This document shows positions 45,385 to 54,541 of a stretch of 64,000 bases of DNA, piece by piece (within the stretch, counting starts at the first letter, position 1; the number at the start of each line of letters is the position of its first letter). Where the stretch lies: assembly GCF_030247195.1 (NCBI RefSeq), contig NC_080672.1, positions 192,201,466 through 192,265,465 on the forward strand, in the 5' to 3' direction. The position numbers and the translations under genes were made by a program. Below the pieces are notes generated by a model. That model was given only the letters and a program-made list of their open reading frames with translations, was not told the DNA's origin and did not search any database. The stretch comes from Topomyia yanbarensis. Lineage: Eukaryota; Arthropoda; Insecta; Diptera; Culicidae.

Positions 45385-45525
45385 CCACTGAGACGCCCAA
45401 AAAATTGTTTCAAAATCGTTCAACACGGGTCCAACGATGGACGTTCGTTGAACGGTTATTTGGACGTTGTCCAAATTGGTCCAACGAACGTCCTTCATTG
45501 GACGATTTTGAAACCAACCGTTCTT
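45385..45525. mobile_element. palindromic MITE (TTCAAAATCGTTCAAC type)
   Basis: The arms TTTCAAAATCGTTCAAC and GTCCAACGATGGACGTTCGT are mirrored by ACGAACGTCCTTCATTGGAC and GATTTTGAAACC around a centre near 45460. The termini match the fold-back at 32292-32965. Confidence 0.7.
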
Positions 45526-45546
45526 AGAGGGCGGTTTTCGAACCCT

Positions 45547-45704
45547 CCCAGTTAAACTCATTCCGGAACCGGTTCGGATTTCTGAATGGAGTCATTATGG
45601 ACTCCAAATCAAATGCAACAACCGATTCCGACTCAGAATCGGTTGTTGCATTTGATTTGGAATTCATACTGACTCCATTCAGGATTCCGAATGGTTTGAC
45701 CGGG
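45547..45704. mobile_element. palindromic MITE, copy P4
   Basis: A 158-bp near-perfect palindrome with ends CCCAGTTAAACTCATTCCGG and GAATGGTTTGACCGGG, centre ACTCAGAATCGG near 45630. Slightly shorter in the loop than P3. Confidence 0.8.
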
Positions 45705-47060
45705 CTAGTGCGAGGCATGCATACCTACATACTATAGTCGATGAAAGGATACATCTGACAATGCAGAACGTTCATCTAGTGAACAACTGGCCAATATTTT
45801 ATTTATTACTTCTTCATTTGCTTGCCTGAAGATTCATATCCAATTTAAACAAATGTTGCTTCACCAATTTGTCGATGCCTCTCACTATTGGTAATCTGCT
45901 TTGTTTCGTTTGTTTAAATTCAGATTGCCTTTAACGTTTGTGTACTTAGATCGATTTATTGATTGGTGTCATAAATTTCTAATAGCAAGGATTATCGTTC
46001 ATTCAGTATATTGTATACTTGTAATTCACGTGTTGCCGTTACAGCTCTGTACAATCACTAACATAAAACTAGATACATATATTTTTGCGCACAAATAAGT
46101 AAACGTAAGCATAACTAGAAGCACGAAAAACAGACATTCTCCATTCTTCCTTTCCAAAGCATACGCTTAAGTTGCAGCATTCTCTGCTGCATCATTAAAC
46201 AGGTCCCCTCCAAAAGTATATGCTGAGACTGATGAACAACATAAAGAGAGTGGCATTTTATAAACACAATTTTACAGGTATGATTATTTTTCGCAGATTG
46301 AATATTCTTAGGTATCTCCTTTAGTATAAATACTATTGAGTGTACCTAAACGGAACAGTCCTGTTGTTGATTTTGTTTAGTCAGTAGTTACATACCATGT
46401 TTTCAAACCGAAACGAAAACGTATTATAGATATTGCGACATCATGGTTGGTCGATAAGTTTACAGAAGTTAAATCTAAAGACTATTTCTCATATCCAAAA
46501 CGTGAATTAAGTGATCACCATAAAAATGAAAAGGCTGTCATTATTATTCGGTACGTTACATTGTGAATAAACAAAACTGGATGTTTCAATAGTTACAGTC
46601 GTGATTCGTTGGTTGGGCCACAGCCTATGTCCAACTAAAGCTACCAGTACACTGTTTGTCATAACGTGAAATATTTGATGAAGCAAAATTTGATCAAATA
46701 AACGTGTTTGACAAACAAATTTGACAAGGCCAGTACACGAGATCAACTGTTCAACAAACTTTTTTCATCAAATATTTGCATGGGCGAAGTAGTACATTCA
46801 ACAAAAGTGCCAATTGTTGTATGTAATCAGGTGAAAATTTTTGTGAATATTTGTTTTTGTATTATTGATGGCATTTAAATTGGACTCCATAAAAGTGCGG
46901 TTTTTCTTATAAAAGTGCGCTTTTACATTGAATCGTTTTCGCATAGACAAACAGACGTAACACGAGATGAATTTTCATCGCCCCCAAAAAATATGGTCGA
47001 TTTGAATTATGAGAAATGCGCCACCGCACCGAGCGTGGCGCGTGTGAAGCGATTTTGACA
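45705..47060. other. spacer, no gene seen
   Basis: Contains the dispersed repeat shared with 21498-21600 at 45972-46077 and an inverted pair near 46660-46785 (AATATTTGATGAAG and TTCATCAAATATTTG) that looks like a small TIR element. No coding evidence. Confidence 0.45.
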
Positions 47061-47063
47061 CAT

Positions 47064-47240
47064 AAGCGGACCCTACACGAGCAGAAATATTGACAATAAA
47101 CCAATTTTTGATCAATATATTGATCGTGTAAGGATATTTTGAAAATATTGATTCTGTAGAATTCAAATGGGATTGACGTATTGAAGCAGTCTTGACAATA
47201 TTTTTATTGACAATATTCTTGTCTCGTGTAGGGTCCGCTG
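47064..47240. mobile_element. 175-bp MITE
   Basis: Inverted ends AGCGGACCCTACACGAG and CTCGTGTAGGGTCCGCT. Between them are repeats of ATTGACAATA and TTGATCAATATATTGATC. Non-coding. TSD not clear. Confidence 0.75.
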
Positions 47241-47504
47241 TAGCCATAATGCATCACTTCGTTACCACAAGCACCCGAAAACCAATATGAAGGGAAAGAA
47301 AGGTGGGAGCATTCGTCACTTTTGAATGTATTAGTTTTATACACGTCAAATTGAACGTGGCGTCCGCGATCCATAAAATAAATAAACATAAAGATCTGAA
47401 CAAGCATCCTGATTCTTTTGCGCACGATGAAAAGAGAGAAAAGGCTGAACTTCACCACGGATCTTCCGATTCGAACACTTAGTGATACTTTTAATGTAGA
47501 ATAC

Positions 47505-47860
47505 ATTTAAGCTTTCAATATAGGGGTCCCGTTTCAAAATATCGGCTGCGGCACCGCGTCAGATTTTGAACGTTAATAACTTTTATCATACTTAACAGAA
47601 TGATTTGATTTTTAGGCCAATTTGTTGAAAATATGTTCCTCTATGCTGTATTAAAATTTTAAGTATGTATAACATGCACTAATAACAAAAAATTGTGTTT
47701 TGAAAAATCTTTCGAAAACGACTCGGAAAAGTGAAAATTTTCAGCCCATCCCGCACAGAGCCGTCAAAATGGTGGACCAACCGAACAATAAAATAATGAA
47801 AAGTTTATATATAGGTCCACTACATGTTTGTTTTATGATTATTCGTATTTGGTTGCTTGA
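47505..47860 (+). repeat. histone spacer copy 1 with H4-type promoter
   Basis: The stretch from GGGTCCCGTTTCAAAAT (47524) to the CCCGCACAGAGCCGTCAAAA segment (47752) recurs at 50755-51009/52627 and 54190-54530. In the second copy it leads into an H4 pseudogene. A TATA-like TTTATATATAGG is at 47803. The H4 gene itself is missing here, and H3 promoter sequence follows. Confidence 0.7.
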
Positions 47861-47869
47861 CGAGAGCAG

Positions 47870-48031
47870 TTAGTGGGGGAAAGACGGCATACTCCTTTGG
47901 TTAGGCCATTAGAAGCCGGACGGAAAGGAAAGGCTCACGCACGGCACGAGAACGAGCGAGAAAGCGATAGTAGTGCATATTAGCGCGATTATATAAATAT
48001 CTGTCGGTCGGTTTTTCTCATTCGTATTCGT
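47870..48031 (+). promoter_or_regulatory. histone H3 promoter, copy 1
   Basis: Matches the promoter at 48700-48860 (CGGAAAGGAAAGGC, ACGAGCGAGAAAGCGATAGT). The TATA box TTATATAAATAT is at 47989, with a TTTTCTCATTCG start region about 28 bp later. Confidence 0.65.
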
Positions 48032-48194
48032 TCAAGTACTAGCAAGCAGCCAGTCCACCGAAGTAAAGCAGTTGGCAATGACGACGGTCCGAAAAAGTGC
48101 CCCAGCTACTGGTGACTCATCGGAACTGTCGCCCTGCAAGAATTTCGCCCCAACTAAAGGGCAACTAATCTGTAGGCTATCGTTCCAGCGTCTA
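48032..48194 (+). pseudogene. histone H3 pseudogene, copy 1 (N-terminal part)
   Basis: Reads KQLAMTTVRKSAPATG, matching the H3 N-terminal tail KQLATKAARKSAPATG. It then diverges, but LSFQRL corresponds to the H3 LPFQRL segment. The extreme N-terminus is degenerate and has no initiator ATG in frame. Homology stops after the FQRL codons, where an inverted H3-type promoter segment begins, so the histone fold is missing. It is very similar to the copy at 48860. Confidence 0.85.
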
Positions 48195-48690
48195 TATAAG
48201 AAATACGATGTGTGGAACGAAAGAAAGAGAATTTAAATTATCCTCTCTCGCTCGTTTTCGTGCACTGCTTTTCCATTCCTTTCTGCTGCTAATACCATCA
48301 TAACTTAAACGAATGTGCATGTTCCCCCACCATCTCATGGCCAGTGTTGCCACAATTGCATGTTGCTATTACACTTTGAATTATTTTATCGATCCTCTCT
48401 AGTATTGATAAAATATAGAACGTGCAAAGTACACTAGTCGCATGCTTTTATTCGAACTTTTTGGCAGCCTCCGTTGATTAACTGCATAAATCGATTTGTT
48501 TGTGCAGCTCCTTGCTAGTAGCAAACTAAATAGCCTTTATCAGCGCTAACAAATAACACAAAAGAATTTAAATTTGTGAAAATATTTTCCTTCCTTCTTT
48601 TCAAATCTGTAACATTCTTTGAAAATATTGTTTGAATGTTGTTATTGAAAAACTGAACATGCAAGTTTGCTAGCACTGGCCACTACATTG
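48195..48690 (-). repeat. inverted H3-type promoter and spacer
   Basis: In reverse complement, 48225-48345 resembles the H3 promoter (GAAAACGAGCGAGAGAGGA, GGAATGGAAAAGCAG). The whole block repeats at 49340-49640, and part of it at 49730-49870. It indicates inverted duplications within the cluster. No coding part follows on the minus strand. Confidence 0.65.
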
Positions 48691-48699
48691 AAGGCGATG

Positions 48700-48859
48700 G
48701 AAAGACAGAATATTCGTTTTGGTTATGCTAGTATTGGTAGCCGAACGGAAAGGAAAGGCGCAGGAATGGAACGAAAACGAGCGAGAGAGCGATAGTAGTG
48801 CTTTCTCGTGTGTTTATATATGAATATTGGTCAGTCGGTTTTTCTCATCATTCGTATTC
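48700..48859 (+). promoter_or_regulatory. histone H3 promoter, copy 2
   Basis: Upstream of the longer H3 pseudogene, with a TATA box TTTATATATGAA at 48813 and start region TTTTTCTCATCATTCG. The GAAAACGAGCGAGAGAGCG block is shared with all H3-type promoters here. Confidence 0.65.
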
Positions 48860-49245
48860 GTTCAAGCACTAGCAAGCAGCCAGTCCACCGAAGGAAAGCA
48901 GTTGGCAATGGCGATGGACGGAAACAGTGCCCCAGCTACTGGTGACTCATCGGAACTGTCGCCCTGCAAGAATTTCGCCCCAACTAAAGGGCAACTAATC
49001 TGTAGGCTATCGTTCCAGCGTCTGGTTCGTGAGATTGTACAGGACTGCAAAGTCGAGCTACGCTTACAAACCTCAGTCGTAATGATGCCCCGAGAAGCCA
49101 ACGATGCCTACTGGTTCGAGAATGCAAAATAGTGCGCCTGGTTTGTTCGAGAATGCAAAATACTGCACCAAACGCATAACTTTCAGGCCAAATATATTAA
49201 ACTGGCTCACCGTGTCGCGGGGAGTGCGTCTGAATTATGCTCCCG
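48860..49245 (+). pseudogene. histone H3 pseudogene, copy 2 (near full length)
   Basis: Histone H3 packages DNA as part of the nucleosome core. Matches in order: [20 protein letters not shown] (tail), [20 protein letters not shown] and [20 protein letters not shown] (alpha-1/alpha-2 region; H3 has [20 protein letters not shown]). After a shift, YCTKRITF and IKLAHRVAGSAS follow for the C-terminal helix. The segment between residues 35 and 60 is out of frame, and the start region lacks MARTKQT. Several substitutions hit conserved positions. The 3' stem-loop follows 17 bp later. Confidence 0.88.
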
Positions 49246-49261
49246 CAATAAAACAATAAAC

Positions 49262-49277
49262 GGTTCTTTTCAGGACC
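49262..49277 (+). promoter_or_regulatory. histone 3' stem-loop (H3 copy 2)
   Basis: GGTTCTTTTCAGGACC folds with one G-T pair. It is the conserved processing signal of metazoan replication-dependent histone mRNAs (canonical GGCTCTTTTCAGAGCC). Confidence 0.85.
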
Positions 49278-49339
49278 AATTAATTGTGTTCTAATAAGAG
49301 TTAAACTGAAATATCCATTTGAGGTGTTTAACAATTTTC

Positions 49340-50114
49340 AGCAAGTAGGTTAGAAATACGATATGTGGATAGAAAGAGAATTTAAATTATCCTCGCTCGT
49401 TTTCGCGCACTGCTTTTCCATTCCTTTCTGCTGCTAATACATCATAAATTAAACGAATGTGCGTGTTCCCCACCATCCCATGGCCAGTGTTGCCACAATT
49501 GCATGTTGCTATTACACTTTGAATTATTTTTTCGATTCTCTCTAGTGTTGATAAAATATAGAACGTGCAAAGTACACTAGTCGCGTGCTTTTATTCGAAC
49601 TTTTTGGCAGCCTCCTTTGATTAACTGCATAAATCATTAGATTTAAATTAACGTCTCGAAGTGAAGTCACGATGCTCCGGTTATGTCACAGACATTACCC
49701 ACCCATCTTTTTTTAGTTTAGTAGAGCGAATACGAATTACTATCGCTCTCTCGCTTGCTCGTTTTCGGGCTATGTTCCTTTTCATTCTTTCCTGCTACTA
49801 ATACTAGCATAATCAAAACGAATGTGCGTCTTCCCACCATCCATTTAGTGAGCAGTGTTGCCAAACGCATTTTCAGTTTTTCATCAATAACATTTCAACA
49901 ATATTTTCAAAGAATGCTGTAGATTCGAAAAAAAGAAAAATAGTTGGTGATGGAAAAGAATTCCCAATTAGAATTTTTAACCATAATTATAACGAATCAT
50001 TTGAAAATTTCACATGCAAACGTAATTTCGTTGCATATCATTAGATTTGGATTAACGTCACAAGTGTAGTTACGACACTCCAGTTATGTCGCAGACATTA
50101 CCCACCCATCTTTT
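49340..50114. repeat. duplicated histone spacer blocks with conserved motif
   Basis: 49340-49640 repeats 48205-48495, and 49730-49870 is a diverged further copy. Two copies of an 80-bp block (49632-49710 and 50038-50114) end in GACATTACCCACCCATCTTT. No coding sequence. Confidence 0.7.
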
Positions 50115-50144
50115 AATGTAGAATATTTAGTCTAGAAATCAGAA

Positions 50145-50391
50145 TGTTCCAATGGTCGTTTCAGGCGACTTCAACATAGATGTTTCAAAACAAGAGAATT
50201 TGAAATTTGTTTATTTTATGAATGAATGTTTCAAGCTTCGTTTGATCTCTGATCCATCACAAGCAACTACACTTGCAGGCACATGCATTGATCTTGTATT
50301 TGTCAAAAACGTCAATGCAGAAACCCGAAGATATATTTCGTACTTTTCATATCACAGACCAATACTTTTTTTAATTGATCCAGTGGTTTAA
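50145..50391 (+). pseudogene. LINE endonuclease fragment
   Basis: MVVSGDFNIDVSKQENLKFV, then GTCIDLVFVKNV and SYHRPILFLI. These are the GDFN and the degenerate SDH-type motifs of an EEP endonuclease from a LINE. Both ends are truncated and RT is absent. It lies in the histone spacer and has no TSD that I can define. Confidence 0.7.
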
Positions 50392-50399
50392 TTTCAAAT

Positions 50400-50590
50400 G
50401 TAAACAACGCTTGAAAAATTATAACCGGTTGACGACCTACACCTACACCAATCATGTCAGAATCACCTCCTGGACAACAGCTAAGCCCGGAAATAGTAAG
50501 AAGTCAGAAGCATCCAACGAAAATCGAAGCCAGCGCATCTCCCCACCAAGGCCAACAACGCCAACAAAAACGGTCCTTGTCAGAACCACC
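50400..50590 (+). pseudogene. possible histone H1 tail with decayed stem-loop
   Basis: The frame TAKPGNSKKSEASNENRSQR is Lys/Ala/Ser/Pro-rich, like a linker histone C-terminal tail. It is followed at 50572-50587 by GGTCCTTGTCAGAACC, one or two changes from a histone stem-loop. No globular domain is seen. Its position between H3 and H4 remnants fits a cluster with H1, but identification rests on composition only. Confidence 0.4.
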
Positions 50591-50702
50591 ATCATTTTTG
50601 TAAAGAATAATTTGAAATATTCCTCGCCCAAATCACCTTTTGTCCGAAAATTCCAATGAATATCAACATATTTGAAGAACGTGTTCCTTATGTATTCTAC
50701 AT

Positions 50703-50742
50703 CTCTCCGGTTATGTCGCAGACATTACCCACCCATCTTTTT
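50703..50742 (+). promoter_or_regulatory. conserved histone-spacer motif, copy 3
   Basis: CGGTTATGTCGCAGACATTA followed by CCCACCCATC. Other copies are at 49675-49710, 50078-50114 and 59457-59490. It sits between histone remnants each time. Function unknown; candidates are a shared promoter element or a boundary. Confidence 0.5.
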
Positions 50743-50754
50743 TAAGTAGAATAC

Positions 50755-51009
50755 TTCTAAAGTTTCAATATTGGGTCCCGTTTCAAAAATTTCAGTTGAG
50801 AAATTTTCCCAGGTTTTAAATGCGAATATCTTCCGTTCTACTGATCGAAATCGCAATATTTTTGCACTATCTGATCGGAAATTCGTGCACGTATTTCGTA
50901 TTAAATTTCGGAATTATTGCGACTACTATAAATAAATCAAAACAAAGATTTTTAGAAAATCCTTCGAAAACAGCGAGGAAAATGCGCAATTTGCAAGTAT
51001 ATCTCACGC
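50755..51009 (+). repeat. histone spacer copy 2 (H4 upstream)
   Basis: Same block as 47515-47760 and 54190-54530, from GTTTCAATATTGGGTCCCGT. It is cut at 51009 by the hAT-like element and continues at 52627 into the H4 promoter. Confidence 0.75.
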
Positions 51010-52626
51010 CGAGGGGTGACTCACTCTAGTATTTTCGATTCATGCTAACGTATTGAGAGACGTATTTGTGTATTTTTCACGAAATGAGATGTATTTTGTG
51101 TATTGATGAGTATTGGTTATTTCTTTCATAATTCTTACGTATTAGCGCATTAAAAACGTATTTGTATATTGTTCACGAAATGCTATGTATTATGCGTATT
51201 GGTGAATTATTTCATAATTCTTATGGATTAGTGTACTAAAACGTACAATTGTATGCACGCATTGTATTTTTGTTGAATAATCAATTGAAACCGAATGTTA
51301 CTGAATTTTGACGTTTAAATGTTATTCTAAAATACAAGTAGAATAATTTCATAAACGCAAATAATAAAATTAGTACAAATGGAATTACTAGTGATTTTTC
51401 AAGATTAACGAACAATTAAGCATTATGCCAAATTTTATTATTTAGAGAATTAGAATTTCTAATTAGGCTTACCGAATGGTAATTTTTGAGCAACGCGGTA
51501 TTATATTTAATCACTGCAGTGTTATCTAAATTTATTTAAAAAATGGAGATGCTTCTCAGTAAAATTGAGATGCTCCTCAGTAAAATCAGCCGAAATTCCT
51601 ACTGGTTATACTAAACTCGGTTGTGTCACTAGAGCCTGAATTCTGGCAGAATCCAGCCGGAATTCCAACTGGACTTAGAGTTATGGCTGAACTCATTCCT
51701 GCAAGTTGATCGGAAGCGATTCGGATTCTTGTGTTTTGTATTATTTTTTATTATTTTGATAATAGAGGTTTAACCTTAGCCTCTTTTCTGGTTAGAGTAA
51801 TCTCTTGTGGAATAATCTCTAACCTTATGTGCGAGGTTGGGAATCGAACCCAGGTGAGCTGCGTACAATCTTGTGTTTTGTATTCTCAATCCATCGAGCG
51901 TTGGTTTCGATTCTATTCCCCCAACGAGTGTTGATTTATAATGCAACCTATACATCTAAACAAAATGATCCATCGCAATGTAAACTTCGAACTTGCAAGA
52001 TTTTAGAGCTTCACTATTTAGGGTAAACATTAAAACCATTGTTTATGTCGATAAAATGAGAGAATTCTTGATTAAAAATTTCCTACTGATGCTGGTAGGA
52101 AGTTTCGGATTTACCTATGTTCACATCCCCTGGGAGTATTTTCAATGTACGGGATGTTTATTTTCTTTAAAGATTATGGGATTGTTCCTCTGAATCAAAC
52201 TAACAAGAATTCTGATTGATTTCTGCCTGCTTGTCATTCTAATGATTCACCGATTCTGAGTCCGTTTGCTGGGAGTCCCAATTCCGAGAAAAGTAAACAG
52301 CAGCTTGAAAGAAACATACGCTATGTCATAATAAGAAATATACTGAATTAGTTTCATTTGGCATGAAATTAATGTAATATTTGTATGGCTTGTATCAACA
52401 GTGTATTACTTGACGAATTGGATTGTTATCGACGCATTGAAAAATATTTGCGGTACTAACGTATTTTTGTGTATTAGCTTATTTTCGACGTATTATCGAC
52501 GTATTGAAAAATTCTTCCAGAAGTGACGTATTTTAGTGCATTAGTGTATTTTCGGCATATTAAATGTATTAAGGTGTATTGAAGCATTTCTCAATTCACT
52601 TTGAATGGGGAGTGAATTGCCCCTCG
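51010..52626. mobile_element. 1.6-kb hAT-like non-autonomous element
   Basis: The target duplication TCTCACGC (8 bp) is at 51002-51009 and 52627-52634. The TIRs are CGAGGGGTGACTCACTC and, inverted, CGAGGGGCAATTCACTC. An 8-bp TSD with short TIRs points to the hAT superfamily. The interior has many CGTATT/AATACG repeats near both ends, a SINE-like insert and a palindromic-MITE relative at 51600-51730. No transposase frame. Confidence 0.82.
51780..51875 (-). ncRNA. tRNA-derived SINE fragment
   Basis: The minus strand reads CCTGGGTTCGATTCCCAACC near 51832-51852, a good tRNA T-arm/B-box (GGTTCGATTCC), followed by CTCGCACATAAGG. No complete cloverleaf or clear A-box is visible, so I call it a SINE remnant rather than a tRNA gene. 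Confidence 0.5.
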
Positions 52627-52634
52627 TCTCACGC

Positions 52635-52794
52635 AGAGCCGTCAAAAAGGAGCATGTAAGCGTTTCATTACATACGGGAATGTTATATATACAGGTCACG
52701 CGAGCTCGTTTTGTATCAGTGGGTGCTCGCTTACCACACGAGCAACATGCTCGTCCGGACGGTACAATGAGCGGTATCATGTTTGCGTTCTCGT
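52635..52794 (+). promoter_or_regulatory. histone H4 promoter
   Basis: TATATATACAGG at 52684 with an arthropod initiator ATCAGTG at 52715, 30 bp downstream, and a short 5' UTR leading to the H4 remnant. The distal part has been separated by the hAT-like insertion. Confidence 0.75.
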
Positions 52795-53039
52795 ACCAAG
52801 CGTCATCGCAAGGTTCTTCGTGATAAAATCCAGGGAATCCAAATCCGCCATTCGGCGTCTGGCTCGTCGTGGTGGTGTAAAATGCATCTCCGATTTAATC
52901 TATGAATACTGATGGTGTGCAGGAAAATGTCATCCGAGATGCCGTGACCTACACTGAACACGCCAAGCGCAAAACCGCAATGAATGTCATCTATACTCTG
53001 AAGCGGCAGGGACGCACTTTGTATGGATTTGGAAGTTGA
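52795..53039 (+). pseudogene. histone H4 pseudogene
   Basis: Core histone H4, in three frames: TKRHRKVLRDKIQGI (52795-52845), [20 protein letters not shown] (from about 52847), then [20 protein letters not shown] and [16 protein letters not shown] ending at TGA 53037-53039. H4 ends TLYGFGG. The glycine-rich N-terminal tail (about 15 residues) is lost. The stretch around ETRGVLKVFL is partly deleted and contains stops. Two frameshifts rule out function. It is the best preserved H4 relative in the window. Confidence 0.92.
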
Positions 53040-53072
53040 AAAGGTAGAACTCACTTGTATCATTATAAAAAA

Positions 53073-53088
53073 GGCCCTTTTCAGGGCC
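53073..53088 (+). promoter_or_regulatory. histone 3' stem-loop (H4)
   Basis: GGCCCTTTTCAGGGCC, a perfect 6-bp stem and TTTC loop 34 bp after the H4 stop. Canonical spacing for histone mRNA 3' processing. Confidence 0.92.
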
Positions 53089-53446
53089 ACAAAAATCATT
53101 TCAAAGAATAAGTTTGCATTTTCTGTTTCATGGACTGTTTCTCCTTGGAGAGCGATTTGGGTTAAACCCTAAATTATGATTTATTTCAGTACGGAAATTG
53201 CAAATATGGTCAGAAACAAACTGAAGTGAAGTGGAAACCATTTTTACTAGGCGCATTCAAAAAAGGTTTCAATTCTCAAACATTTTATCAAGGTACCGTA
53301 TTACATTACTCTCTTTACCCTGAGTGTTCAATAATCTCCGTATTGGAAACTCAATTTTAATGTTGTTTTTTATCAAAAAATATGTGGTCGTCCTGAAAAT
53401 AACGGTTTTTACAAGAGCATTTCTTTGGTAAGTCTCAGCGTTCGAT
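53089..53446 (-). other. histone spacer between H4 and H2A
   Basis: Spacer at the 3' ends of the convergent H4 and H2A remnants. A decayed H2A-side stem-loop may be at 53389-53405 on the minus strand (CGTTATTTTCAGGACG). No coding evidence otherwise. Confidence 0.5.
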
Positions 53447-53740
53447 TTATGCTTTCTTTTCGGTCTTCTTGGGAAGCAGTACGGCTTGGATATTTGGCAA
53501 CACACCGCCCTGAGCAATTGTCACTCCGGAGAGCAGTTTGTTCAACTTTTCGTTGTTACGAATCACCAGCTGCTGAAGACGTGGGATAATTCGTCTTTTT
53601 GTTGTCACGGGCAGCATTTCCTTCCAATTTAAACATTTTAGCAGTAAAGTATTCCATTACAGCTACTAAGTAAACGGCACTCCGACGCGTTCAACACAAT
53701 TTGCTTGTGTATCGACCAGCGAAGAGGAGGAGCTGCGAAG
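53447..53740 (-). pseudogene. histone H2A pseudogene, copy 1
   Basis: Minus strand. [20 protein letters not shown], then DNKK, matches the H2A alpha-2 region ([24 protein letters not shown]). After a frameshift, [20 protein letters not shown] and [20 protein letters not shown] follow to the TAA at 53447-53449, which is very close to the canonical C-terminus. The N-terminal third is degenerate. H2A pairs with H2B in the nucleosome. It diverges from the H2B remnant on the other strand. Confidence 0.9.
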
Positions 53741-53850
53741 AATACATATTGAGGACAACACAAAAAAGGACGAGCTTACGTTGTGGTGTAGTCAGGTATA
53801 AAAACTCAGCATGCTGTTGTTCACGATCAGTTCGTTTGCAGCATCGTAAC
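53741..53850. promoter_or_regulatory. divergent H2A-H2B promoter, copy 1
   Basis: A short intergenic region with GGTATAAAAACTC at 53796 on the plus strand (H2B side) and GATCAGTTCG as a possible initiator 30 bp on. Nearly the same sequence occurs at 58690-58800. Confidence 0.65.
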
Positions 53851-53859
53851 TGTACGTCG

Positions 53860-53957
53860 GTCGAAATGTGTGCTGTTTGCTGCTGTCAGAAGAGTTGGCC
53901 AAGCACGCTGTCTCAGATGGCACCAAAGCTGTTACCATATACACCAGCTCCAAGTAA
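53860..53957 (+). pseudogene. histone H2B pseudogene, copy 1 (C-terminal)
   Basis: [20 protein letters not shown], then SK and stop (53889-53957), matches the H2B C-terminus [22 protein letters not shown]. The preceding EMCAV and LLLS codons correspond to REIQTAVRLLLP in shifted frame. The rest of H2B is deleted, as the promoter lies only about 60 bp upstream. Confidence 0.92.
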
Positions 53958-53981
53958 ATTCCGAACACTGCCCAAACAAAA

Positions 53982-53997
53982 AACCCTTTTCAGGGCC
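53982..53997 (+). promoter_or_regulatory. histone 3' stem-loop (H2B copy 1)
   Basis: AACCCTTTTCAGGGCC. The first two stem bases have mutated, leaving a shorter stem. It starts 24 bp after the H2B stop. Confidence 0.85.
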
Positions 53998-54189
53998 ATC
54001 AATTTATCGACAAAGAATGAAATTGAAGTTTTGTTATTACAAGCATCAGAAAGTGGTTTGTCAAGAGCGCTGGATGATAAGTGACTTGTGAACAATACCG
54101 TCGCTTTCACGTAGAATGGCACAAAATCATAAGGTTTTTGGGATTTGCAGACAATTTAGTGTAATGATTCAATTTACAAAAATCGAACG

Positions 54190-54541
54190 TTTTCTAGCGT
54201 TTCGATATAGGTGCTCCGTTTCAAAATTTTCGGCCAGAATGCTGCCTGTTTTTTAAACGTGAAAATCTGCTGTTGTACTGAATGAAAACCTTCGATTTTT
54301 GCGCTGATTGGAAATAGTTGTGACTAATTCTGTAGAATTTACAATTACTGAAAATAACGGATTTTGTGAAAGCAGTGGTTGGTCCGTACAATTCGATTCC
54401 AAGCAAGCCAGACTAGTTTTCGTTGGAAGGTCCACCTCTGACAATAGAAGTAAACTATTTTATTTTGAATTCAACTACAACTTCCTTGAAAACAGCACAG
54501 CTAAAAAAATTTTGGGAAAAACGCACAAACCTAAATTTTCC
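54190..54541 (+). repeat. histone spacer copy 3 (H4 upstream), interrupted
   Basis: Corresponds to 47515-47760 and 50755-51009 (GATATAGGTGCTCCGTTTCA, later GAAAACAGCACAGC). It is interrupted by the palindromic array; sequence resembling its continuation (GCCGCACAGCATCATCAAG) is found at 57680. A frame at 54308-54616 crosses it and is not a gene. Confidence 0.65.
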
